Shown here: in pieces, positions 1 through 6,693 of the stretch
How the letters are laid out: the number at the start of each line of letters is the position of its first letter
Position numbering within the stretch: the stretch's first letter is position 1
DNA from: an uncultured Christensenella sp.
GTDB taxonomy: Bacteria; Bacillota; Clostridia; Christensenellales; Borkfalkiaceae
DNA: 19,251 nt
NCBI GenBank assembly: GCA_910578195.1
Contig: CAJTOY010000019.1
Span: forward strand, 1-19,251
Reading direction: 5' to 3'
The notes under the pieces: generated by a model
Databases searched by the model: none
Seen by the model: only the letters and a program-made list of their open reading frames with translations
Told to the model about the DNA's origin: nothing
Translations under genes and position numbers: made by a program

Positions 1-346
1 AAACGATTTCCGCGCCGAACGCCGCGAGCAACGCGCGGCGTTCGGCGCTCATGCTTTTCGGCATGGTCACGACCGCCCTGTACCCCTTTGCCGCCGCGAT
101 GGCGGCAATGCCTATCCCCGTGTTGCCCGAAGTCGGCTCGATTACGGTCATGCCCTTTTTAAGTCTGCCCGAACGCTCGGCGTCCTCAATCATAAACTTC
201 GCCGCCCTGTCCTTGACCGAGCCCGTCGGGTTGAAATATTCGAGCTTTGCCAGAACCTTCGCGTCCAGCCCGAGTTTTTTTTCGTAATTCACAAGCTCGA
301 TTAACGGCGTACCGCCCACGAGCTCGGTTATCGACTTATAGACCAT
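1..346 (-). CDS. cysK: Cysteine synthase (O-acetylserine sulfhydrylase), N-terminal part
   Basis: Partial gene: the ATG lies at 346 and the frame stays open to base 1, giving about 115 residues, so roughly the last two thirds of a ~305-residue protein lie outside the window. The enzyme makes L-cysteine from O-acetylserine and sulfide with pyridoxal phosphate. Visible family motifs are ITELVGGTPLIEL at the N-terminus, NPTGSVKDRAA with the PLP-binding lysine, and EPTSGNTGIG, the loop that contacts substrate and phosphate. The start codon lies inside the end of the upstream aminotransferase gene (11-base overlap), so the two are translated from one message and probably coupled; no strong ribosome binding site is seen. 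Cysteine synthase next to a desulfurase-like enzyme suggests a cysteine/sulfur-handling operon. A cystathionine beta-synthase-like relative cannot be excluded without the C-terminus. Confidence 0.9.
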   Translation of the reverse strand, partial: MVYKSITELVGGTPLIELVNYEKKLGLDAKVLAKLEYFNPTGSVKDRAAKFMIEDAERSGRLKKGMTVIEPTSGNTGIGIAAIAAAKGYRAVVTMPKSMSAERRALLAAFGAEIV

Positions 347-1424
347 TGACCGCTTCGATAAACCTTTCGCACTCGCCCGAGGTATTGAACGCCGAGACCG
401 AAGCCCGCACAAGTCCGTCCGAGCCGAGCGATTTATGCATGAGCGGCGCGCAGTGCAGCCCTCCGCGCACGCAAATAGAGTACTCCTCCGACAGCTTATA
501 CGCCACGATTTCCGACTGCATTTTTTCCAGCCCGAACGCCACTATGCCGAAAGGATTAGGCTTCGAATACACCTTTACGCCGTCTGTCTTTTCAAGCTCC
601 GCGCAAAGGTAGTTCGTCATGTTCACGACCTTATCCATGCTCTTATACATATTCGCGGTCAGATACATTACCCCCTCGCCGAGGGAAACTATCGCGGGAT
701 AGCTCAAAGTTCCGCTTTCGAGGCGGTCGGGATAATACTCGGGCATATTGAGATTATTGCTTTCGCTGCCCGTGCCGCCGCACATAATCGGGTCGGGATT
801 GACGCGCTCGGAGAAAAGCAGCGCGCCGCTGCCCTGAATTCCGAGCATGCCCTTGTGCCCCGCGACCGTCAGCGCGTCGATGCCGTTCGACAGCATATCG
901 ACGGGAACGTGCCCGCACGCCTGCGCTCCGTCGCAAATAAGGAGGGTATCCTCGGGTATGCCCTTGCGGATAGCCGAAATATCGGTCGAAGCGCCGGTGA
1001 CGTTTGACGCGAGCGTCACGATTACCGCGCGGGTGTTCGGCGTGACGAGCTTGATTATCTCCTCCGCGTCCAGCGGCGCGTAGCTTACCTTGACCCCTCT
1101 GCCCTTTAAAATTTCGAGCGGGCGCAAAACCGAGTTATGTTCGGCGACCGTGGTCACGACCTCGTCGCCCGATTTCAAAATACCGAACAGCGCGATATTC
1201 AGCGCTTCGGTACAGTTTTTAGTGAAAACCGTTCTGTCGTAGCTGTACCCGCCCAGAAACTCGCAGATAAGCTTTCGGCAGTTGTAAACCCGTTCGAGGC
1301 ACGCAAGCGAAAGCTTGTGCCCGCTTCTGCCGGGGTTGGCGCAAAACTTCATTGCGGCGGTTGCGGCGGTTATTACGCTGTCGGGTTTGAACCCGCCCGT
1401 AGCCGCGTTATCGAAATATATCAA
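336..1424 (-). CDS. Class V aminotransferase, cysteine desulfurase-like (SufS/CsdA type)
   Basis: 362 residues, full length for the family (the EF2568-like group of class V aminotransferases). These PLP enzymes take sulfur from cysteine as an enzyme persulfide. Seen in the protein: N-terminal IYFDNAAT; His95 in AEHNS; Asp165 in CDGAQA; PLP lysine Lys191 in AGHKGMLG; and Cys325 in RGGLHCAP, the position of the persulfide cysteine in SufS-type enzymes. The start is a TTG at 1424 preceded by AAGGAGG (complement of 1430-1436) five bases away; no ATG fits the conserved N-terminus. It is followed by overlapping cysK and is divergent from the DUF3343 gene, a common neighbour of this family in Clostridia. 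Exact substrate (cysteine, selenocysteine or other) is not decided by the sequence. Confidence 0.88.
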   Translation of the reverse strand: MIYFDNAATGGFKPDSVITAATAAMKFCANPGRSGHKLSLACLERVYNCRKLICEFLGGYSYDRTVFTKNCTEALNIALFGILKSGDEVVTTVAEHNSVLRPLEILKGRGVKVSYAPLDAEEIIKLVTPNTRAVIVTLASNVTGASTDISAIRKGIPEDTLLICDGAQACGHVPVDMLSNGIDALTVAGHKGMLGIQGSGALLFSERVNPDPIMCGGTGSESNNLNMPEYYPDRLESGTLSYPAIVSLGEGVMYLTANMYKSMDKVVNMTNYLCAELEKTDGVKVYSKPNPFGIVAFGLEKMQSEIVAYKLSEEYSICVRGGLHCAPLMHKSLGSDGLVRASVSAFNTSGECERFIEAVNGL

Positions 1425-1443
1425 AAATACCTCCTTCGCGAAA

Positions 1444-1473
1444 CAAGCACGCGCAAAAACGCGGTTTTGCTTG
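1444..1473 (-). other. Hairpin in the 5' leader of the aminotransferase gene
   Basis: CAAGCA (1444-1449) pairs with TGCTTG (1468-1473) and CGCG (1450-1453) with CGCG (1460-1463), with a 6-base loop and one 4-base bulge. It ends only a few bases before the AAGGAGG of the TTG-started gene, so it could affect translation or mRNA stability. There is no T-run on the minus strand, so it is not a terminator. Role is inference. Confidence 0.4.
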
Positions 1474-1565
1474 CGCCGTTAATTATTTATGAAAACAAAT
1501 AAAAACATTAACGCCTGAAATTTCATAAAATAATAATATATTCTATTTACACAGGAGAGAAAAAT

Positions 1566-1826
1566 ATGACTGATATACTTGCAGTATTCCGCTCGCGCTC
1601 GCAGGCGATTGACTGCAACGCAAGATTGAAAGCCTTCGGCGTGCCCGCAAGTCTTATCAATACTCCGAGAGAGGCGAACATAGGTTGCGGGCTTTCCATA
1701 AAGCTTGCGCCCGACAAGCTGGAAAGGGCGCGCGTGGTTATAAAAAACGGCAGATACAGCGCGTTTTACGGATATTACAGAATGCAAAACGATTACGGCA
1801 GAACTATATTCGGGCGGATAACTTGA
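1566..1826 (+). CDS. DUF3343 protein, putative Se/S carrier-like
   Basis: 86-residue soluble protein of the DUF3343 family, described in Pfam as a putative Se/S carrier protein-like domain. The N-terminal pattern (DILAVFRSRSQAIDCNARLK) and the central GCGLSIKL segment with its cysteine are typical; the cysteine could carry a persulfide or selenide. The ATG at 1566 follows AGGAGA with good spacing. It sits divergently next to a cysteine desulfurase-like enzyme, so the pair may form a sulfur donor/acceptor set; that is inference from context. The C-terminal part (NGRYSAFYGYYRMQ) is basic and tyrosine-rich. No experimental function is known to me for this family. Confidence 0.8.
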   Translation: MTDILAVFRSRSQAIDCNARLKAFGVPASLINTPREANIGCGLSIKLAPDKLERARVVIKNGRYSAFYGYYRMQNDYGRTIFGRIT

Positions 1827-1851
1827 TTTATGCGGGCGGGTGTGATACAAT
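1823..1851 (+). promoter_or_regulatory. Promoter of nth, apparently leaderless
   Basis: TTGATT (1823-1828), a 17-base spacer, and TACAAT (1846-1851) preceded by TGA, i.e. an extended -10 element. Counting seven bases from the -10 puts the start of transcription at about 1858, the A of the nth ATG. The -35 box overlaps the stop codon of the DUF3343 gene. See finding on leaderless nth. Confidence 0.6.
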
Positions 1852-1857
1852 TCGGGT

Positions 1858-2475
1858 ATGGATATTAATAAAATTTTAAACGAGCTCGCCGCGCTTTACC
1901 CCGACGCGAAGCCCGCGCTCGAATTCAATTCCCCGTACGAACTGCTTGTTGCGGTTATCCTTTCGGCGCAGTGCACCGACGAGAGGGTCAACAAGGTCAC
2001 CAAAGTTTTGTTCGAGGAACACAACACACCCGAAAAAATGCTTTCGCTTACCCCGCCCGAGCTTGAAAAATATATTTTCTCTTGCGGGTTTTACCGCAAC
2101 AAGGCGGCGCACATACTCTCCGCTTCTCGGGACATTTTGGAGAAGTACGGCGGCAACGTGCCCGACAATTTGGAAGAGTTGCGAACGCTTGCGGGCGTGG
2201 GCAGAAAGACCGCGAACGTGGTTTACGCCGTGGCGTTCGGCGGCGACGCAATCGCAGTAGACACGCACGTTTTCCGCGTTTCGAACAGACTCGGCATTGC
2301 GGAGGGCAAAACTCCGGACAAGGTCGAGGACGGGCTGTGCGCCGTGCTGCCTAAAAGCGAATGGTCTAAGGCGCATCATTATCTCATTTATCACGGCAGA
2401 CGGGTCTGCCACTCGCAGAAGCCCGACTGCCCGAACTGTACGTTGAAAGAATATTGCAAATTTTATAATAAATAA
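1858..2475 (+). CDS. nth: Endonuclease III (DNA glycosylase/AP lyase)
   Basis: 205 residues, normal family length. Base-excision repair enzyme that removes oxidised pyrimidines and cuts the abasic site by beta-elimination. The helix-hairpin-helix LAGVGRKTANVV holds catalytic Lys117; Asp135 in AVDTHVFRVSNRLG is the second catalytic residue. The C-terminal 4Fe-4S cluster ligands are Cys184, Cys191, Cys194 and Cys200 in the canonical C-X6-C-X2-C-X5-C spacing. The ATG at 1858 gives the conserved N-terminus, but there is no convincing Shine-Dalgarno; instead an extended -10 promoter lies immediately upstream (1823-1851). The gene ends at a strong hairpin terminator shared with the convergent membrane-protein gene. 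Confidence 0.97.
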   Translation: MDINKILNELAALYPDAKPALEFNSPYELLVAVILSAQCTDERVNKVTKVLFEEHNTPEKMLSLTPPELEKYIFSCGFYRNKAAHILSASRDILEKYGGNVPDNLEELRTLAGVGRKTANVVYAVAFGGDAIAVDTHVFRVSNRLGIAEGKTPDKVEDGLCAVLPKSEWSKAHHYLIYHGRRVCHSQKPDCPNCTLKEYCKFYNK

Positions 2476-2510
2476 AAAGCTTCCTTCGGATACCGAAGGA
2501 AGCTTTTTTT
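2474..2510. terminator. Bidirectional Rho-independent terminator after nth
   Basis: A 16-bp perfect stem, 2474-2489 with 2493-2508, loop of three bases, A-run on one side and T-run on the other. It works for nth on the plus strand and for the convergent membrane-protein gene (stop at 2512) on the minus strand. Confidence 0.93.
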
Positions 2511-2511
2511 A

Positions 2512-3597
2512 TCAGCCCCTTATCTCTTCTTTTTCAACAGAGGAGGTATGTGTAAGCACTATTCCCGCAACACTCACGAACAGGAACGCAAGCCAGCTTT
2601 CCGCAAACAGATTTGCGATTTTGCCTGCGTTTGCGCCGTAAGCTAAGCCGTAAATCACGCAGTCCGTAATTCCCAGAAACAGCGTGAACACCAGAAGGGT
2701 TATGAACGATTTTTTAAGGAGGACGTTAACGTCCTTTTTCGCGTTGTTGAGAGGGTAATATTTCGTTATGTACGCGATAATCGCAAGGACGGCGGGATAC
2801 GGCATACAGAACATTACCATAGGCTTTGCCATACCGAAATAAATTTCACCCGTCACTTTCATTCCGTCATCAAACTCGGCATACTTTAAATTCACAATAT
2901 TTTCCAAGCCGACGTTTAAGCTTTCGCGCACGTTAGCGACCAAAAGGAACGCGAGCATAAACATAACGAGCTTTTTGCCTATGTTCACCAGAAGATTGAA
3001 AAGGTCAAGCTTTTTGCCGTTGAACACGTCCTTGAAAATAATAACCGTCGCCGAGCTGAGCAAATAAATTATACAGCCCAACGCGACCACGCCGGAGCCC
3101 ATACCCGTGAACGACGGAGTTACCGCGAGCGAGCCGACGATAAGCGCAATTGCGTTGCCGTAGCTTCTCGAAACCGTTCTGACGTATTTGCCGAAGCGTA
3201 CTTCTCTGCTTTCGTACTCTTCGCCGAGCTTTATGAATTTAAAAAATCCGATTATCGCCTTTATAAGCCCGATAATGACCGTGATAAGTACGACAAGCCA
3301 GAAAATCGAGAATAAGCATATCCCCGTCAAAGGAGCTATGTCGCCGAGGTTCGCAAAGTTTTTCTCGATTAAAAGCAACATAAATTTAGTGGTTTCGTGC
3401 GAATTGAACGTTATTCCGCAGACCGCGAAAATGCCCGTAAACATTGCAATGAAGAGGAAAATCTGCGCCGCGAGCAAAAACCCCGCATATGAGAGGGTAA
3501 CGATATTGAACAGCTTGTTGACCTTTGCCTCGGGCACATTTTCCGCCGAAGGGATTACGGACTGAATATCTTCGTTGTTTTCAATGGTCTTTTCCAT
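2512..3597 (-). CDS. Polytopic membrane protein of unknown function
   Basis: 361 residues with about eight predicted transmembrane segments (roughly 32-58, 90-118, 147-165, 167-188, 207-225, 255-280, 298-322, 332-350). The N-terminus is polar and acidic and the C-terminus ends in a charged tail, so both ends are probably cytoplasmic. I recognise no family motif, ABC, transporter signature or catalytic residues. Its ATG follows the stop codon of the upstream exported-protein gene by one base, so translation is coupled and the two products are likely to act together. The unit is driven by the strong promoter at 4951-4979 and probably repressed by the divergent XRE protein. The gene ends at the bidirectional terminator 2474-2510. 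Confidence 0.75.
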   Translation of the reverse strand: MEKTIENNEDIQSVIPSAENVPEAKVNKLFNIVTLSYAGFLLAAQIFLFIAMFTGIFAVCGITFNSHETTKFMLLLIEKNFANLGDIAPLTGICLFSIFWLVVLITVIIGLIKAIIGFFKFIKLGEEYESREVRFGKYVRTVSRSYGNAIALIVGSLAVTPSFTGMGSGVVALGCIIYLLSSATVIIFKDVFNGKKLDLFNLLVNIGKKLVMFMLAFLLVANVRESLNVGLENIVNLKYAEFDDGMKVTGEIYFGMAKPMVMFCMPYPAVLAIIAYITKYYPLNNAKKDVNVLLKKSFITLLVFTLFLGITDCVIYGLAYGANAGKIANLFAESWLAFLFVSVAGIVLTHTSSVEKEEIRG

Positions 3598-3598
3598 A

Positions 3599-4918
3599 TC
3601 AGTTTTCCTCCATCAATTTTTTCAAAATGTTTTTGGCTGTTTTGCCGAGATAGTCGTACAAGTTCTTTGTCGAACTCACCTTAGGAACGACCGTGTTGTC
3701 GATATTCGTTACATAGAAGATTTCGTGCATAGACAGACCATTATCACCAACGTTGTCGAAATCCATATACCAGGTGGGCTTATCACCCTTACTCATATCG
3801 AGCAGGAACGAGCTTGTTCTTACGGGATAAAATTTATTATAGTCTATTTTACCGTCGGAAGAGGTTGCTTTCTCCAATTCATATTCCGAAGGCTCATAGC
3901 CGAAGCGCGAAAGCATTGTATACCTTCCGAACGGTGTCATCTTGTAAAGCTTGGCTGTTTTATCGTAATAAGCGTTGCTTTTATCTTCCGCAAGCGCTGC
4001 CAATCCCGCCATTTTCAATATTGATTGCATATCCGTTTTGACCGAGCTTATAAGTATATCCGCCAACTCGGCGCTAACTATACTGCACATCATTTTCGCC
4101 ATTAAAGTAAGCTGTTCGTCCTCGGACATATTGTCAAAGCCGTCGGGCGGGGTATCCAAATCGACGTCGTCATAGTCGAAAATATTCAGCCACTTGCCGA
4201 AGCTTTTGCTTAAAGCATTGTAAATTTCTTCTTTGGCTAAGGTTTCGGTATCCTTTTCGTCATCTTCCACAAGCTGACCGTTTGCGATTTTTTTGTTCTC
4301 TTCGATTATATCGTAGCTGTTGTATTTGATGAAGCCGCCGGCAACGCCTAAATAGAAGTCTGCATCAATGTCTATTCTTTTATTTGAAATCGTTTCATAA
4401 ATGCCTTTTTTCTTTATGCCGTAATCTCTGTTGTAATCCTCTTCTTTTTTGTATGATGAAATCAAAGTGTAGTTAATGTTATAGTAAACTGCTTCGGAAG
4501 TATAATAGGCGCTGACTTCTTGATAGAAATTACTATATTCGCTTGTTCTGATTCGGTATATTGTATTGTTATAATGATCTTCTGCATACTTATCTTCAAG
4601 GCTCTCATAGCTACTGTCTCGGTATTGCATAGAAAATTCGTCGAAAATCGAAAGCGAGCGGAAGTCGTTTTCGGTTGCGGCGGCAGCCGCCGACACGCTT
4701 TTTTGGTCTTTGCCCAAAGCCGCTTTCTGCGCCATTGCGTAATAATCCTCAGCCGACGGAAGATTGGAAACGATTTCGGCAAGCTCCTTCGGGTCTGTTA
4801 TTTCGGTGTTTTTGCCGCTGCCCTTGCCCGAAGGCGCCGCCGACGGACGCACGGAAAAAGCTATTGCGGTCACACCCAAAACAAACGCTACTGCAAGTGT
4901 AATGATTTTGCTTTTCAT
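3599..4918 (-). CDS. Exported protein of unknown function, first gene of the XRE-linked pair
   Basis: 439 residues. A signal peptide is visible (basic MKSK, hydrophobic residues 6-22, then RPSAAPSGKG); no lipobox cysteine is present, so it is either secreted or anchored by the uncleaved helix. The mature part is acidic and hydrophilic, with a tyrosine-rich stretch around residues 95-175 and a single cysteine near residue 278. No domain is recognised. The ATG at 4918 follows AAGGAG with good spacing. The downstream membrane-protein gene starts one base after its stop. Context (dedicated strong promoter, three operator-like sites, divergent XRE gene) suggests a regulated envelope function; the sequence does not say which. 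Confidence 0.72.
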   Translation of the reverse strand: MKSKIITLAVAFVLGVTAIAFSVRPSAAPSGKGSGKNTEITDPKELAEIVSNLPSAEDYYAMAQKAALGKDQKSVSAAAAATENDFRSLSIFDEFSMQYRDSSYESLEDKYAEDHYNNTIYRIRTSEYSNFYQEVSAYYTSEAVYYNINYTLISSYKKEEDYNRDYGIKKKGIYETISNKRIDIDADFYLGVAGGFIKYNSYDIIEENKKIANGQLVEDDEKDTETLAKEEIYNALSKSFGKWLNIFDYDDVDLDTPPDGFDNMSEDEQLTLMAKMMCSIVSAELADILISSVKTDMQSILKMAGLAALAEDKSNAYYDKTAKLYKMTPFGRYTMLSRFGYEPSEYELEKATSSDGKIDYNKFYPVRTSSFLLDMSKGDKPTWYMDFDNVGDNGLSMHEIFYVTNIDNTVVPKVSSTKNLYDYLGKTAKNILKKLMEEN

Positions 4919-4950
4919 ATCTGCTCCTTAGTTTATATTTTATCGCTAAC

Positions 4951-4979
4951 AGTATAACTCATTTGGGTTAGCATGTCAA
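4951..4979 (-). promoter_or_regulatory. Near-consensus promoter for the exported/membrane protein pair
   Basis: Read on the minus strand: TTGACA (complement of 4974-4979), 17-base spacer, TATACT (complement of 4951-4956). Operator-like site 1 (4955-4970) covers the -10 and spacer, and site 2 (4977-4992) touches the -35, the arrangement expected for repression. Confidence 0.8.
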
Positions 4980-5014
4980 CCGATTAGAGTTATTAATTTA
5001 ACTCAATTTGGTTA
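4955..5014. promoter_or_regulatory. Three XRE-type operator-like sites at 22-bp spacing
   Basis: Site 1, 4955-4970: TAACTCATTTGGGTTA. Site 2, 4977-4992, in opposite orientation: its complement reads TAACTCTAATCGGTTG. Site 3, 4999-5014: TAACTCAATTTGGTTA. Each is an imperfect palindrome of the form TAAC-N8-GTTA, and the centres are exactly 22 bp apart (two DNA turns). Sites 1 and 2 cover the promoter of the minus-strand pair; site 3 abuts a possible -10 (TATAAA, 5013-5018) of the XRE gene, suggesting autoregulation. Confidence 0.65.
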
Positions 5015-5039
5015 TAAAATAGCTTAAAGGAATAATGAC

Positions 5040-5339
5040 ATGACAATTATCGAAAAAATAGACAAGCTGCGCGCTGAGCGGGGCTGGTCGGTGAATAATC
5101 TTGCTATGGAGGCGATGCTTACGCAATCTACTTTGAATAATCTGTATACGCGCAATGCCGAGCCGAAGCTGTCGACGCTGCGCGCGATATGCTCGGCGTT
5201 CAACATTACGCTTGCGGAATTTTTCTCGGACGAGGAGTCCGAAGAGATAATGCCCGAGGACGAGCTGAATTTCAGATTTTCCAAGCTGACCGACGCGCAG
5301 AAAAAAGCTGTGCTCGCGCTTTTGCGTTCCATGACGTAA
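5040..5339 (+). CDS. XRE-family helix-turn-helix transcriptional regulator
   Basis: 99 residues. The N-terminal two thirds is a Cro/CI-type helix-turn-helix: IDKLRAERGWSVNNLAMEA, then TQSTLNNLYTRNAEPKLSTL as recognition region, then AFNITLAEFF. The rest is a short acidic linker and a C-terminal helix (FSKLTDAQKKAVLALL), probably for dimerisation. The ATG at 5040 is preceded by AAAGGA eight bases away. The gene faces the exported/membrane pair across 121 bases that hold three repeated palindromes, so it most likely represses that pair and itself. No toxin-antitoxin partner is recognised, but the arrangement does not exclude a stress- or phage-derived module. Confidence 0.88.
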   Translation: MTIIEKIDKLRAERGWSVNNLAMEAMLTQSTLNNLYTRNAEPKLSTLRAICSAFNITLAEFFSDEESEEIMPEDELNFRFSKLTDAQKKAVLALLRSMT

Positions 5340-5369
5340 AAAAGCTCCGCTTTGAAAGCGGAGCTTTTA
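5338..5369. terminator. Bidirectional terminator between XRE gene and zinc-ribbon gene
   Basis: AAAAGCTCCGCTTT followed by its inverted complement and a T-rich run; A-run on the left makes it usable in both directions for the two convergent genes ending at 5339 and 5373. Confidence 0.88.
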
Positions 5370-5372
5370 TTT

Positions 5373-5747
5373 TTAAATTACGGGCGGCAACGGCGCGCCT
5401 TGCTGGGCGAGCATTTGAAACGCTATGACCCAGACGTAAATCCAGAACGCCAGCGAAACCGCGCTGACGGCTAAGCCGCCGACCACGAGCCCTATGTACG
5501 ACTTCTCTTTCTTTGCCTGCACGAAGCCGACAATGCACAGAACGGCTCCCGCTATTCCGGGCAAGAGGATTAAAAAGTTACCGCCGCACAGTCCGACGAT
5601 AGCCGTAACAAACCCCGCAATGCTAAGACTGTTGGTCTTTGGCGGAGCCGGTGGCGCGGGCGGAAGCATGTTGTCGGTCGGCACGCCGCAGTGAGGGCAC
5701 ATAACCGCCCTGTCGTCTAAGTTCGAGCCGCAATTTTTACAGAACAT
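5373..5747 (-). CDS. Zinc-ribbon membrane protein, DUF4190-like
   Basis: 124 residues from the ATG at 5747. An upstream in-frame GTG at 5756 is rejected as start because it is part of the ribosome binding site AAAGGTG, which lies six bases before the ATG. Residues 1-22 form a zinc ribbon (FCKNCG ... CPHCG, four cysteines), followed by a proline-rich linker and two hydrophobic segments with the glycine-rich pattern of DUF4190-type proteins (LSIAGFVTAIVGL; YIGLVVGGLAVSAVSLAFWIYVWV). Likely a small membrane protein with the zinc ribbon in the cytoplasm; function unknown. It has its own consensus promoter at 5768-5796. Confidence 0.82.
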   Translation of the reverse strand: MFCKNCGSNLDDRAVMCPHCGVPTDNMLPPAPPAPPKTNSLSIAGFVTAIVGLCGGNFLILLPGIAGAVLCIVGFVQAKKEKSYIGLVVGGLAVSAVSLAFWIYVWVIAFQMLAQQGAPLPPVI

Positions 5748-5767
5748 AATTTTCACCTTTTTATTGC

Positions 5768-5796
5768 ATTATACGATAAATTGCGCGCTTAGTCAA
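5768..5796 (-). promoter_or_regulatory. Consensus promoter of the zinc-ribbon membrane protein gene
   Basis: Minus strand: TTGACT (complement of 5791-5796), 17-base spacer, TATAAT (complement of 5768-5773). The start site would be about 15 bases before the ATG. Confidence 0.85.
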
Positions 5797-5842
5797 TAGC
5801 AAATTAAAAAGGCGTCCGGTAGTGGTGTATTTCATAGAGATT

Positions 5843-5875
5843 AAAGCAAGGACGATAATCAGTCCTTGCTTTTTT
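5843..5875 (+). terminator. Terminator without a gene in front of it
   Basis: AAAGCAAGGAC (5843-5853), 8-base loop, GTCCTTGCTTT (5862-5872) and further T residues. No plus-strand gene precedes it. A 13-codon open stretch from 5803, ending in TAA at 5842-5844, runs straight into the stem and could be the tail of a lost gene. The right arm contains the -35 box of the next promoter. Confidence 0.75.
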
Positions 5876-5894
5876 AGTACGGTTATGCTATAAT
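5866..5894 (+). promoter_or_regulatory. Promoter of the GNAT gene
   Basis: TTGCTT (5866-5871), 17-base spacer, TATAAT (5889-5894) preceded by TGC (extended -10). The -35 lies within the 3' arm of the terminator 5843-5875. Confidence 0.75.
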
Positions 5895-5934
5895 GAAACT
5901 ACGATAAACAGTAATTTAGCGGAGAGAATAGAAA

Positions 5935-6444
5935 ATGAATTTTAACCTTATTCCACTCAAAAACCAAGATGTTGCTATATTCAAAAAAGATATGCAAGAA
6001 GCGTTTCAGGAAAGCGCGTTGCGCGAATTTAATGATTTAGACGTTGAAATATTGCCTGAAAAAGATATTGACAAATCTTTATCTACAAAAGGTTCGGTGG
6101 CTTATAAAGCGATAGTTGATGGTAAAATCGTCGGTGGGGCTATTGTTGTTATAGACGAACTCACGCAACATAATCATTTGGATTTTTTATATGTAAAAGT
6201 CGGAACACAAAGCAAAGGCGTCGGTCAAATGATATGGGACGAAATCGAAAGGTTATATCCCCAAACAAACATATGGGAAACGTGCACACCGTATTTTGAA
6301 AAAAGAAACGTGCATTTTTATATCAACCGTCTGGGATTCCATGCTGTGGAATTTTTCAATCCACACCATAAAGATACGAGTATCCCCGATGATATGATAG
6401 GCGGAGATTATTTTTTCAGATTTGAAAAGGTAATGAAACGATAA
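5935..6444 (+). CDS. GNAT-family N-acetyltransferase
   Basis: 169 residues. The core acetyl-CoA binding region is visible: beta strand LDFLYVKVG, then the pyrophosphate-binding loop GTQSKGVGQMIWDEIE (pattern Q-x-x-G-x-G), followed by ETCTPYFEKRNVHFYINRLGFHAVEFF, the usual C-terminal GNAT segment with the RNVHFYxxxGF motif. The ATG at 5935 follows GGAGA. Substrate is unknown; small-molecule or amino-group acetylation is likely. Base composition is clearly more AT-rich than the flanking genes (AAA, GAT, TTT, ATA preferred), it is flanked by an orphan terminator and a dispersed palindrome, and it has its own promoter, all consistent with acquisition by transfer. Confidence 0.88.
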   Translation: MNFNLIPLKNQDVAIFKKDMQEAFQESALREFNDLDVEILPEKDIDKSLSTKGSVAYKAIVDGKIVGGAIVVIDELTQHNHLDFLYVKVGTQSKGVGQMIWDEIERLYPQTNIWETCTPYFEKRNVHFYINRLGFHAVEFFNPHHKDTSIPDDMIGGDYFFRFEKVMKR

Positions 6445-6489
6445 ATTTCAATTTCGAGGAAACCGCATCGAAAGACAATTCGGAGCTCC

Positions 6490-6575
6490 CGTCATTGCGA
6501 GGAGCGTAACGACGAAGCAATCTAAAATAAATATTACGTTAAATCTGGATTGCTTCGCTTACGCTCGCAATGACG
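6490..6575. repeat. Dispersed-type palindromic repeat (GTCATTGCGAG family), MITE-like
   Basis: Left arm 6490-6523 begins CGTCATTGCGAGGAGCG and ends GAAGCAATCT; right arm 6548-6575 is its imperfect inverted copy (GGATTGCTTCGC ... CGCAATGACG). The arms differ by a few inserted bases and are separated by 24 AT-rich bases. The motif GTCATTGCGAG...GAAGCAATC is known to me as a repeated palindrome in many unrelated bacterial genomes. Only one copy is in this window, so its copy number here is unverified. Confidence 0.75.
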
Positions 6576-6693
6576 ATTTGAATACTAAATTCAATTTGAC
6601 TTGCGTTAAAGCAGATTAAGCGGTTTGGTAATTAAGATATACGGCTGCGGCGACACGCCGCTAAATTTCAATTTATCTTTATAATCTTTTATA

